Positions 1 to 4,985 of a DNA stretch of 5,378 nt are shown piece by piece. Both the position numbers and the translations under genes were made by a program. Each line of letters begins with the position of its first letter. The first letter of the stretch is position 1. The notes beneath the pieces are model-generated. The model was not told the DNA's origin and made no database searches. It saw only the letters and a list, made by a program, of their open reading frames with translations. This stretch comes from an uncultured Ruminococcus sp. (GTDB lineage: Bacteria; Bacillota_A; Clostridia; Oscillospirales; Acutalibacteraceae): contig CADBXH010000123.1 in NCBI GenBank assembly GCA_902798605.1, forward strand, positions 1 through 5,378, in the 5' to 3' direction.

Positions 1-98
1 CCGACAAATTCACGCTGTACCAAATTGCCGCTTTCATTTTCCACATAAAAGCGGTAGTACCACTTTTTACCTTTCTTCCTTACAGAGCCTTTTGCCAT
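1..98 (-). CDS. int: Tyrosine integrase, N-terminal fragment (cut by window edge)
   Basis: Only the first 32 codons are in the window; the gene continues beyond the left edge. The visible protein starts MAKGSVRKKGKKWYYRFYVE and continues NESGNLVQREFV. This basic start followed by a WYYRFYV beta strand is typical of the N-terminal arm-type DNA-binding domain (AP2-like three-stranded sheet) of Tn916/ICE-type tyrosine recombinases. The catalytic domain (R..H-R-H..Y) lies outside and cannot be checked. The ATG at 98-96 is supported by an AAAGGAG ribosome binding site 11 nt upstream. The gene follows the repressor in the same orientation with a 114-nt gap from the repressor's original stop. It would integrate and excise the element. 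The family call rests on the N-terminus and the relaxase/repressor/Xis-like context. Confidence 0.85.
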   Translation of the reverse strand, partial: MAKGSVRKKGKKWYYRFYVENESGNLVQREFV

Positions 99-120
99 TG
101 ATATGTTTTCTCCTTTCTAT

Positions 121-226
121 CCGTGGCAATCGGCGCTGTGATATATGTTGTGCGCTAACAATAGTTATACTTTTACCGATTGATTTTGAAGGTCAGTCGG
201 CGTTTTTTCTTTTCAAGGTGCCACGG
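121..226. other. Repressor-integrase intergenic region with nested inverted repeats
   Basis: No gene is seen between the integrase start and the repressor's original stop at 213. The stretch is bounded by a perfect 8-bp inverted repeat, CCGTGGCA at 121-128 and TGCCACGG at 219-226. Inside, CAATCGG (127-133) is complementary to CCGATTG (176-182), and the same 176-182 segment can instead pair with CAGTCGG (194-200) through one G-U pair. In minus-strand mRNA the outer stem would join the last repressor codons to the segment just upstream of the integrase ribosome binding site. A weak minus-strand -10-like TATAAC lies within, but no convincing -35. Any regulatory role is inference. Confidence 0.4.
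176..208 (+). terminator. Terminator-like hairpin, plus strand
   Basis: CCGATTGA (176-183) pairs with TCAGTCGG (193-200) over 8 bp including one G-U, with a 9-nt loop. It is followed by CG, six T and further T residues from 203. The U tract lies on the plus strand, whereas the flanking genes run on the minus strand, so it would stop antisense transcription rather than the repressor or integrase message. On the minus strand the same hairpin has a C-A mismatch and no U run. Confidence 0.4.
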
Positions 227-399
227 AATTTTGTTTGTCGAGCAGCTTCTGTTCGGCTTGCTCAACTATTCCGAAGAGTTCGGGCATTGACGTTTTTGTT
301 CTGCCCTCGTCGTATAAGTGAAGTATGCCGTCGAGATATTTTTTGATATCGTCAACAGGCATTTGCATTTCTTTTTGATAAACCTGTTCGGTGATAGAG
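213..399 (-). pseudogene. Detached C-terminal tail of the repressor gene
   Basis: This stretch holds the original 3' end of the repressor gene, put out of frame by the upstream tandem duplication. The reading frame through it gives SITEQVYQKEMQMPVDDIKK, the same residues as the other repeat copy, then YLDGILHLYDEGRTKTSMPE and a C-terminus ending LLDKQNSVAP with a stop at 213-215. An in-frame ATG at 476 exists but has no convincing ribosome binding site, so independent translation is unlikely. The arithmetic is decisive: 213-948 is 736 nt, and subtracting one 61-bp copy leaves 675 nt, exactly 225 codons. The tail is predicted helical and may have been part of the repressor's oligomerisation region; that role is inference. 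Confidence 0.75.
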
Positions 400-460
400 T
401 TTTTTGATATCGTCAACAGGCATTTGCATTTCTTTTTGATAAACCTGTTCGGTGATAGAG
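339..460. repeat. Exact 61-bp tandem duplication
   Basis: Positions 339-399 and 400-460 are identical, head to tail, with no spacer. Each begins with six T then GATATC and ends GGTGATAGAG. The flanking bases differ (a338 versus g399; t400 versus c461), so no microhomology is visible at the borders. TTTTTGATA occurs twice inside each unit (for example at 340-348 and 372-380). Because 61 is not a multiple of 3, the second copy changes the reading frame of the repressor gene it lies in. Confidence 0.97.
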
Positions 461-948
461 CCGATATTGATAGCATATTTTCGTATCGACTCCTTCAAGC
501 CTTCGTCCTCTGCTGCCTTATTGACCTTCTCCATTGAGAGGGCAAAGTATTTTGTCAGGATTGCGTAGAGGTCGATAATCTGACCGAGGAAGGTCGTCAG
601 CATCTCCTGCCTCGGTTCTCCGTCAACAGCGGAGGTCACTGTTTCCAGATACGCTTTAATGTGCTTGGCCAGTTCCGTTTGGCAAATGGTATAGTTACTG
701 TATTCCTTTTCGTCGGAAAGCCCTGTCAGCCATTCGGGAGTTGTCAGCAAAGCCTGTGCCAGACCGTTAATAACCATTGTTCGTTTCGGATCAACACCGT
801 CTGCTTCATATCGCTGAATGGTCGATTTATTAACGCTGACGCGCCTGCCAAGCTCAGGCATTGACAGATTTAACTCCGTTCGGCGTTCCTTAATGCGTTC
901 GCCGACCTGTTTTGGAGTGAACGGTTTATTGTTTTTCACGATACTCAT
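352..948 (-). CDS. XRE/cI-like transcriptional repressor, C-terminally frameshifted
   Basis: The current ORF encodes 198 residues from ATG 948. Residues about 16-73 form an XRE-family helix-turn-helix domain: VGERIKERRTELNLSMPELG carries helices 1 and 2, and NKSTIQRYEADG (40-51) holds the recognition helix. No S24 self-cleavage motif is seen. The rest is predicted helical. The frame leaves the ancestral one after K183, at the junction of the 61-bp duplication, and ends with 15 foreign residues (LYHRTGLSKRNANAC). The ancestral product would be 224 residues. GAGGAG directly abuts ATG 948; GTG at 939-937 (codon 4) has it at a normal 9-nt distance and may be the true start. The gene faces away from the Xis-like gene across shared operators and probably controls both promoters, holding the element quiescent. 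Loss of the native tail may weaken oligomerisation; this is inferred. Confidence 0.85.
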   Translation of the reverse strand: MSIVKNNKPFTPKQVGERIKERRTELNLSMPELGRRVSVNKSTIQRYEADGVDPKRTMVINGLAQALLTTPEWLTGLSDEKEYSNYTICQTELAKHIKAYLETVTSAVDGEPRQEMLTTFLGQIIDLYAILTKYFALSMEKVNKAAEDEGLKESIRKYAINIGSITEQVYQKEMQMPVDDIKKLYHRTGLSKRNANAC

Positions 949-963
949 CTCCTCTTGACTACT

Positions 964-992
964 ATTATAGCATAAACATATTTATTTTGCAA
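964..992 (-). promoter_or_regulatory. Sigma-A promoter of the repressor gene
   Basis: On the minus strand TATAAT (969-964) is preceded by TGC, giving an extended -10. A TTGCAA -35 (992-987, four of six consensus bases) lies 17 nt upstream. Transcription would start near 957, so the leader is very short (about 9 nt to ATG 948, about 18 nt to GTG 939). The -35 coincides with an operator half-site, which fits autoregulation. Confidence 0.75.
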
Positions 993-1101
993 CCTATTTT
1001 TCGTATATTTTCAAAAATATTTAAAAACAGGTTGCAATATGAGTTGACAAATAGTATTATTTTAAGTATAATGATAATATCAAAGTTGCATTTTGCAATC
1101 T
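987..1101. promoter_or_regulatory. Probable repressor operators: four TTGCA half-sites
   Basis: TTGCAACCT at 987-995 is mirrored exactly by AGGTTGCAA at 1029-1037, 33 nt apart. A second inverted pair, TTGCA (1086-1090) and TGCAA (1094-1098) with a 3-nt spacer, belongs to AAAGTTGCA and TTGCAATCT. The half-sites sit on the repressor -35, just upstream of the rightward -35, and just downstream of the rightward -10. This placement suits a repressor that blocks both divergent promoters. That the neighbouring XRE protein binds them is inferred from position and symmetry; the Xis-like protein is another candidate binder. Confidence 0.65.
1044..1072 (+). promoter_or_regulatory. Consensus sigma-A promoter for the xis-like/mob genes
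   Basis: TTGACA (1044-1049) and TATAAT (1067-1072) are separated by exactly 17 nt, a perfect sigma-A consensus. Transcription would start near 1079, leaving a leader of about 33 nt to the GTG at 1112. Operator half-sites flank it on both sides, so it is probably strong when unrepressed. Confidence 0.9.
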
Positions 1102-1111
1102 AAACGGGGAG

Positions 1112-1336
1112 GTGAACGAAACGAGCACATCTAAAATAGGTATGACAATTGACGAAGCCGCCGAAGTCAGCGGAATCGGAAGAAATACTATGCGCAAGCT
1201 CATTAGCTGGGGCAAGCTGCCTGTGCTTTTGGTAGGTCGCAAGAAGATTATTCGCAGCGATACACTGGATAGATTTATGACCGCCAATCAGGGCAGAAAC
1301 CTTTTGAATCAGAGCGAAGTCCGCAAGGTAGAGTAA
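1112..1336 (+). CDS. Excisionase-like helix-turn-helix protein
   Basis: This is a 74-residue protein. Residues 11-56 (MTIDEAAEVSGIGRNTMRKL, then ISWGKLPVLLVGRKKIIRSD, then TLDRFM) match the HTH_17/excisionase pattern: a T-x-D-E-A-A start, an HTH with IGRNTMRKLI as recognition helix, and a beta wing VGRKKIIR. Such proteins bend DNA at attachment sites and direct tyrosine integrases to excise. Here it diverges from the integrase and lies just before a candidate oriT and the relaxase, so it could instead assist relaxosome assembly or transcription. The start is uncertain: GGGGAGG (1106-1112) overlaps GTG 1112, while ATG 1142, where family similarity begins, has only a weak AGG. It is expressed from the perfect promoter upstream. 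Confidence 0.8.
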   Translation: MNETSTSKIGMTIDEAAEVSGIGRNTMRKLISWGKLPVLLVGRKKIIRSDTLDRFMTANQGRNLLNQSEVRKVE

Positions 1337-1343
1337 ATAAAGA

Positions 1344-1433
1344 GCCCTCGGCGACTGAGAGCGAAATACACCCCTTGCACAAATTCACGGAATTTATGCA
1401 AGGGGTATTTCGCCCCTGCGGGGAGCTGAGGGC
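1344..1433. other. Candidate oriT / three-way-junction structure
   Basis: Between the Xis-like gene and the relaxase lie nested inverted repeats. The outer stem pairs GCCCTCGGC (1344-1352) with GCTGAGGGC (1425-1433), including one G-U. The long central hairpin (1361-1413) pairs GCGAAATA-CA-CCCCTTGCA with TGCAAGGGGTATTTCGC through a CA bulge, then AAATTC (1381-1386) with GAATTT (1390-1395) around ACG. A third hairpin is CCCC-TGC-GGGG (1413-1423). Inverted repeats directly upstream of a MobA/MobL relaxase gene are where the oriT of such elements is usually found. No tract follows that would make it a terminator. The nic position cannot be fixed by eye, so oriT is inferred from position and structure; a structured mRNA leader is the alternative. 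Confidence 0.55.
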
Positions 1434-1455
1434 GGCGTAAACAGATAGGAGTAAT

Positions 1456-2871
1456 ATGACACGACACAGCTTTATCCAAATGTCGAAGCTGTCTAATGTC
1501 AAAGGAAGAATCAACTATATCACCAGCCACGCACGGCAGGAGAATCTTTACGCTAGCTATCAAACCGCCGATTCGGCGTTTTGGTCTGCCCTTGCCAAAG
1601 AGGCGCAAATTGAGTTCAAGCGCAGTAATGTTGAGGGAAAGTGCATTGAAGCGAGGGAGCTGATTATTGCGCTTCCCGAAGAATATACAAGGCTCAATCC
1701 TCAGCAAGTGTTGGAAAGCTTCACGGACGAATTTCACAAACGCTACAATGTGGAGTGCGTCTCGGCGCTTCATCACAACAAGCGCAAGACCAACTACCAC
1801 ATTCACTTGATATTTAGCGAGCGCCGGTTATTGGAGCAACCCGAAATCAAAACCGCTTCACGTAATCTTTTTTACAACGAACAGGGAAAGCGTGTCCGTA
1901 CCAAGAAAGAGATTTTGGACGAGAGCGGTAAGCTCCGCAACGGTTGCATTATTATCAAAAAGGGTGAGGTTTACGAGCAGCATATGTTTACCGTCAAGGA
2001 CAAGCAATTCAAGGGCGAGCCGTTCTTGCAGGAGGTCAAGACGTTTTACACCGACCTTATCAACAAGGAAGTTGCCGATCCGGAACACAAGCTAAAGGTG
2101 TTCGAGAGCGAGAGCGTCTATCTGCCGACCAAGAAAATCGGCAAAAACAATCCGAGAGCGGCGGAGATTGAAGCGGATAACACCGCCAGGCAGGAATGGA
2201 ACCGCACCGCTGATTTGGCGCTGGTGTCGGGTATTGAGGAAGTCAAAATCCTCGCCGTGAAAAAGAAGGAGATTCAAGAGAGAACAAGTGAATCCATCAA
2301 GCAAAACGGTTGGATGCCGAAGCTGTTCCGCTCAATTGTCGGCAAGGCAAAGGAACTGTTACGGGATATGATTCGCACACAGCAGTCGCCGCCCAAGCCT
2401 GTGCTGAGTATTGATATGGACGAGTACCGTGTTATGCAAAAGCTGATGATAAAGGTGCAGGACGAAGCGGCGGCGATTCGCCGATTGCAAGACGTGGAGC
2501 TGCCAAAGCTGCAATCACAGCTTGCCGAAACAAAAGGTCTGTTCAAGGGCAAGGAGCGCAAGGCATTAGAGCAGAAGATTCAGCAGACGGAGAAAACCAT
2601 TGCCGCCAAGCTGGACGCAATCCCGACGATATTACAAGGCGACGGCTATCCTGATACACAGGTATTTATAGCCGCTTTCAAAAAAGCAACCGAGATTGTC
2701 GAGCAATACCGCCGTGACCTGTCCGAATGGGAACGCAAGGTGAAATCCAACCAAGCCCCTGACAGGCAATCCCCACCGCCCGAAAAGCAGAGCGTGAGAA
2801 ACAGGCTCAAACAGCTTCAAGCGGAGAGCAAACAGCGCCGCAACCGCCGTTCCCAAAACATCGAAAGATAG
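1456..2871 (+). CDS. MobA/MobL-family (MOBQ-like) conjugative relaxase
   Basis: This 471-residue protein would nick one strand at oriT through a tyrosine, stay covalently attached, and pilot the strand through a conjugation channel supplied in trans. Residues 11-35 (KLSNVKGRINYITSHARQEN then LYASY) carry tyrosines at 21, 32 and 35 as nucleophile candidates. Residues 66-76 (ARELIIALPEE) match the conserved central strand. ALHHN (104-108) and NYHIHLIF (113-120) supply the three metal-binding histidines, probably H107, H115 and H117. The C-terminal half (about 255-470) is helical, highly charged, with coiled-coil segments near 330-390 and a Pro-rich linker near 435-445; no helicase or primase domain is seen. 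AGGAG (1447-1451) lies 4 nt before ATG 1456. It is the only mobilization gene here and ends 8 nt before a terminator stem. Confidence 0.92.
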   Translation: MTRHSFIQMSKLSNVKGRINYITSHARQENLYASYQTADSAFWSALAKEAQIEFKRSNVEGKCIEARELIIALPEEYTRLNPQQVLESFTDEFHKRYNVECVSALHHNKRKTNYHIHLIFSERRLLEQPEIKTASRNLFYNEQGKRVRTKKEILDESGKLRNGCIIIKKGEVYEQHMFTVKDKQFKGEPFLQEVKTFYTDLINKEVADPEHKLKVFESESVYLPTKKIGKNNPRAAEIEADNTARQEWNRTADLALVSGIEEVKILAVKKKEIQERTSESIKQNGWMPKLFRSIVGKAKELLRDMIRTQQSPPKPVLSIDMDEYRVMQKLMIKVQDEAAAIRRLQDVELPKLQSQLAETKGLFKGKERKALEQKIQQTEKTIAAKLDAIPTILQGDGYPDTQVFIAAFKKATEIVEQYRRDLSEWERKVKSNQAPDRQSPPPEKQSVRNRLKQLQAESKQRRNRRSQNIER

Positions 2872-2879
2872 CACGACAA

Positions 2880-2924
2880 AGCCGACGGAGTTTTCTAATC
2901 AAAGCTCCGTCGGCTAAATTTTTT
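2880..2924 (+). terminator. Rho-independent terminator after the relaxase
   Basis: AGCCGACGGAG (2880-2890) pairs perfectly with CTCCGTCGGCT (2905-2915). Four more pairs (one G-U) extend the stem to 15 bp with a 6-nt loop, followed by AAA and six T at 2919-2924. It ends the xis-like/relaxase message. On the minus strand it could only weakly stop transcription from the convergent hydrolase gene. Confidence 0.93.
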
Positions 2925-3051
2925 ATTGATGATATGTCACGCTTTTAGACTTCAAAAGGTACTGTTTATGCGCTCTCTAAGGAGCAAAACTTGATTATTA
3001 GGGTAATATCATTAGCATAAGATTTTTTGCGTAACAGGTGAGTTTAAATGT
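2925..3051. other. Convergent intergenic region, possible right end of the element
   Basis: This AT-rich gap separates the relaxase terminator from the convergent hydrolase stop. No gene is seen. Small inverted repeats are present (CTTTT/AAAAG near 2942-2957; GCTC/GAGC near 2972-2985). If the element ends with its relaxase module, its right attachment site should be here; the partner site would lie beyond the integrase, outside the window, so this cannot be tested from this sequence. Confidence 0.3.
2986..3011 (-). terminator. Weak terminator-like hairpin after the hydrolase gene
   Basis: On the minus strand TGATATTA (3011-3004) pairs with TAATAATCA (3000-2992) with a one-base bulge and a CCC loop, followed by AG and four T (2989-2986). 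The stem is all A-T and G-T rich, so termination would be weak. Confidence 0.25.
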
Positions 3052-4032
3052 TTATACATTATTTCCTTTAATATTCAATTTGCGTATCTCTTCAAACACA
3101 GCCTGCATTCCGTTCACACCAGGGATATGTGCGCTGTTGGGTATGACTTTGCAAGTAAGATAAGGATTATCAGATTCTTCAACGAAGGATACAATACTGT
3201 TTGTGCAAGTTACAATATCTGTTTCTCCCTGTATGATGTGATACGGGACAGACACGTTTTTAAGCGTTTCGCGCAAATCAAGCTCTGACAACTCCGTAAT
3301 AAGACTTGTGTTTTTCATATAACCGTTCATTACAATTGCTTTAAAATCTTTGAATTTGTAATCGGGACTTGTCAAAATACCGCGTATAATTTTACCCACC
3401 TCGGCTTTGGGCTCGTTTGGATTGTTGTAGCCGTATGTATATTTTTTTATTGCGGCGCTCAGCTTCATTACCGTCTTTTTATCGGTTGATTTGGAATTGA
3501 CGGCGGCTTTGATTTCGGCTTTTATTTTTTCGGGCGCTTTGGATTTCATCAGCGCGTCTATTGTTTCTTGACTTTGCATCAGCTGATAGAGCACCTGACC
3601 GTATGTAATCACCCCATCAATCAATTCAGGAGACCTTTGTGCAACCATTGCAGATAAAACCGATCCCCAAGACATTCCCAAAAGCCAAACAGCATTTTGA
3701 GGGAATCTTTTTTTGATTTTCTTAATTAACTCAATGGTCATATTTACAAAGTCATTAATAGATATATCGTCGGGCAGCTTTGCATTATTGATACCGCAGC
3801 CGTATTGATCCCAAGACACAAGAATACATTTATCCGTAAATTCGGGAAACAAGCCTCTTGCGCCGACGCAGAACGGAATCGGCGAACCCGGACCGCCGTG
3901 CAGCGTAATCACTACCGGAAGATCTTTCGTTTTTCCTTCTATCAGCACCTTCTGCGGATAACCGCCCAAAATGAACTCTTCAACAGTTGATACTTTGTTT
4001 GCTTCTATGATTGCTTTTCTTTGTCTATTCAT
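3052..4032 (-). CDS. Alpha/beta hydrolase, proline iminopeptidase-like (peptidase S33 type)
   Basis: The 326-residue protein has the landmarks of the proline iminopeptidase branch of alpha/beta hydrolases. HGGPG at 45-49 forms the oxyanion region, WDQYGCG at 74-80 corresponds to the family's WDQRGxG strand, and GMSWGS at 119-124 is the nucleophile elbow with Ser121. Asp272 in GETD and His302 in NSAH complete a probable triad. Residues about 150-245 form the variable lid that sets specificity. No signal peptide is seen, so it is cytoplasmic. S33 members release N-terminal proline from peptides, but similar proteins hydrolyse other amides or esters, so the substrate is not assigned. GAGG sits 8 nt before ATG 4032. 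The start overlaps the end of the PadR gene by 8 bp, implying translational coupling and PadR control. Confidence 0.88.
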   Translation of the reverse strand: MNRQRKAIIEANKVSTVEEFILGGYPQKVLIEGKTKDLPVVITLHGGPGSPIPFCVGARGLFPEFTDKCILVSWDQYGCGINNAKLPDDISINDFVNMTIELIKKIKKRFPQNAVWLLGMSWGSVLSAMVAQRSPELIDGVITYGQVLYQLMQSQETIDALMKSKAPEKIKAEIKAAVNSKSTDKKTVMKLSAAIKKYTYGYNNPNEPKAEVGKIIRGILTSPDYKFKDFKAIVMNGYMKNTSLITELSELDLRETLKNVSVPYHIIQGETDIVTCTNSIVSFVEESDNPYLTCKVIPNSAHIPGVNGMQAVFEEIRKLNIKGNNV

Positions 4033-4591
4033 CAGATTTCCTCATTTCAATTAGAAATTGTTCGTACCACTTGATTGCAAAAGACATTAAATCACGCCCA
4101 AAGCGTGCGGTTGCAAGCTGAAAAAAAATAATATCTTTCGCTTCTTTATCTAAATTATCGTAATTGTTTGAGTGCATAAATAATTCTGATTCATCGCAAA
4201 TCATCTTCAATGAATCATATTTATTCTTTAATTCGGTAATGTACTCCTGAGTATTTTCAAAACGTTTTTTCTGTTTTGAAAAGCCCATAAAATAAATTTT
4301 CGATAGTTCGGGACACTTTATCCCCGCAGAATCAATGGGGCTGTTAATCCAGGTGTTAAATTCCTGTCTGCCGGCGTCGGTAATATAGTATTCTTTTTTT
4401 TTCTTTCCATTATCCTGAATATCACGGTAATCAATGTATCCGTTATTAAGGAGTTTTTTAATAGCCGCTTGTATACTCCCTGTGCTGCTGCTGTACATAA
4501 TATTCAGCCCTTTATCAATCCGGCTTCTCAATTGATAAATTGTCCTGTTGCTTAGTATCAGCAAACCAAGAATAATATAGTCCGTATCCAT
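4025..4591 (-). CDS. PadR-family transcriptional regulator
   Basis: From ATG 4591 the protein has 188 residues. The N-terminal winged helix (about 1-82) shows the PadR pattern: MDTDYIILGLL start, GSIQAAIKKLLNNGYI (38-53) as recognition helix region, and KKKKEYYITDAGRQ (63-76) as wing and following helix. Residues about 95-188 form the helical dimerisation domain. PadR proteins are mostly ligand-responsive repressors of adjacent genes. The ORF is open to an earlier ATG at 4663, but a perfect sigma-A promoter lies between, so 4591 is chosen even though GGAGGG directly abuts it. It heads an operon with the hydrolase. A palindrome over the transcription start suggests autoregulation. The inducer is unknown. 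Confidence 0.88.
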   Translation of the reverse strand: MDTDYIILGLLILSNRTIYQLRSRIDKGLNIMYSSSTGSIQAAIKKLLNNGYIDYRDIQDNGKKKKEYYITDAGRQEFNTWINSPIDSAGIKCPELSKIYFMGFSKQKKRFENTQEYITELKNKYDSLKMICDESELFMHSNNYDNLDKEAKDIIFFQLATARFGRDLMSFAIKWYEQFLIEMRKSDE

Positions 4592-4601
4592 CCCTCCGAT
4601 A

Positions 4602-4614
4602 TTACTAATAGTAA
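4602..4614. promoter_or_regulatory. Palindromic operator candidate at the PadR gene start
   Basis: TTACT-AAT-AGTAA is a perfect inverted repeat with 5-bp arms, lying just downstream of the -10 and over the predicted start near 4612. Position and symmetry fit a binding site for the PadR dimer; the binder is inferred. Confidence 0.5.
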
Positions 4615-4618
4615 CATA

Positions 4619-4647
4619 ATTATAATATCGTCCGTCGCATATGTCAA
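4619..4647 (-). promoter_or_regulatory. Consensus sigma-A promoter of the padR-hydrolase operon
   Basis: On the minus strand TTGACA (4647-4642) and TATAAT (4624-4619) are separated by exactly 17 nt. Transcription should start near 4612, about 20 nt before ATG 4591. The -35 begins 4 nt after the U run of the preceding terminator. Confidence 0.9.
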
Positions 4648-4650
4648 TAG

Positions 4651-4686
4651 AAAAAACCGCCAAGCAGGAAATATCCAGCTTGGCGG
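4651..4686 (-). terminator. Strong Rho-independent terminator after the tnpV remnant
   Basis: On the minus strand CCGCCAAGC (4686-4678) pairs with GCTTGGCGG (4665-4657). The stem continues through a T-T mismatch with GGA/TCC around a TATT loop, and six T follow (4656-4651). It ends transcription arriving from the right and insulates the PadR promoter immediately downstream. Confidence 0.92.
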
Positions 4687-4695
4687 CTGTGCTGA

Positions 4696-4803
4696 TCAGG
4701 TGTAAATCAACTCTGCATTTACAATCTTCGTTGCACGGTTACGGATATTGTTCATTCTCTGCACCCACAGCATTTGGTTGTCGGCTTTGAGCTGTTTGGC
4801 TAC
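4696..4803 (-). pseudogene. tnpV: TnpV-type transposon protein, C-terminal remnant
   Basis: The last 35 codons before the TGA at 4696 read VAKQLKADNQMLWVQRMNNI then RNRATKIVNAELIYT. This is the conserved tail of TnpV-family transposon-encoded proteins (pattern QLKAxNQMxWVxxMNNIRNRAxEIVxxELIY), known from recall of Tn4451-type clostridial elements. Full TnpV proteins are roughly 110-130 residues, so most of the N-terminus is missing. The frame stays open upstream to an ATG at 4995, but those residues show no TnpV features and the ATG lacks a ribosome binding site. The similarity break at about 4803 directly follows a terminator-like hairpin, which suggests a deletion joining two unrelated segments. 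TnpV function is itself poorly defined; this copy is surely inactive. Confidence 0.8.
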
Positions 4804-4805
4804 GG

Positions 4806-4846
4806 ACAATAAGAATAATAGCAGACAGCTACTACACTGCCTGCTA
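4806..4846 (-). terminator. Attenuator-like hairpin in the leader
   Basis: On the minus strand TAGCAGGCAG (4846-4837) pairs with CTGTCTGCTA (4828-4819) over 10 bp including one G-U, with an 8-nt loop, followed by the U-rich TTATTCTTATTG. The interrupted U tract makes it weaker than the terminator at 4651-4686. Confidence 0.45.
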
Positions 4847-4927
4847 CTGCAAATAATATGTATTAAACTGTTAGTTACTCCCATTCGATAGCACCTAAAC
4901 AATTCCGTGTAGGTATCATTATCTGTA

Positions 4928-4963
4928 CTATCTGTGGTTCTTTTGATTATTTGATATATCCAT
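4928..4963 (-). CDS. Possible 11-residue leader peptide
   Basis: AGGAGA (4971-4966) lies just before ATG 4963, which opens an ORF for MDISNNQKNHR and a TAG. It is the first short ORF with a ribosome binding site after the promoter and lies about 80 nt upstream of the attenuator-like hairpin. The 3-nt gap between AGGAG and ATG is short. Its size and place suit a regulatory leader peptide, but nothing beyond position supports translation. Confidence 0.3.
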   Translation of the reverse strand: MDISNNQKNHR

Positions 4964-4985
4964 ATTCTCCTGCCTATATCCCCTC

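Noticed and set aside
92..346. A plus-strand ORF across the repressor-integrase junction
   Set aside because: It overlaps two supported minus-strand genes, is Cys/Arg/Phe-rich without a recognisable domain, and crosses the plus-strand terminator-like hairpin.
339..460. CRISPR-like or operator repeat array
   Set aside because: There are only two copies with no spacer, inside a coding region, with frame restored by removing one copy; this is a tandem duplication.
213..476. An 87-residue minus-strand ORF that could be taken as a separate gene
   Set aside because: Its sequence from SITEQVYQ onward continues the repressor once one 61-bp copy is removed, and its first residues are the repressor sequence read in another frame; no ribosome binding site precedes ATG 476.
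1361..1413. Terminator after the xis-like gene
   Set aside because: The long hairpin has no T run on either side (followed by CCCCTGCGGGG), so it does not fit a Rho-independent terminator.
1309..1806. A 165-residue minus-strand ORF antisense to the relaxase
   Set aside because: It overlaps the well-supported relaxase start and candidate oriT, has no ribosome binding site, promoter or recognisable domain, and is explained as a shadow of the coding strand.
2925..3051. Specific right attachment site
   Set aside because: No repeat could be matched because the left attachment site is outside the window; small inverted repeats here are too short to call.
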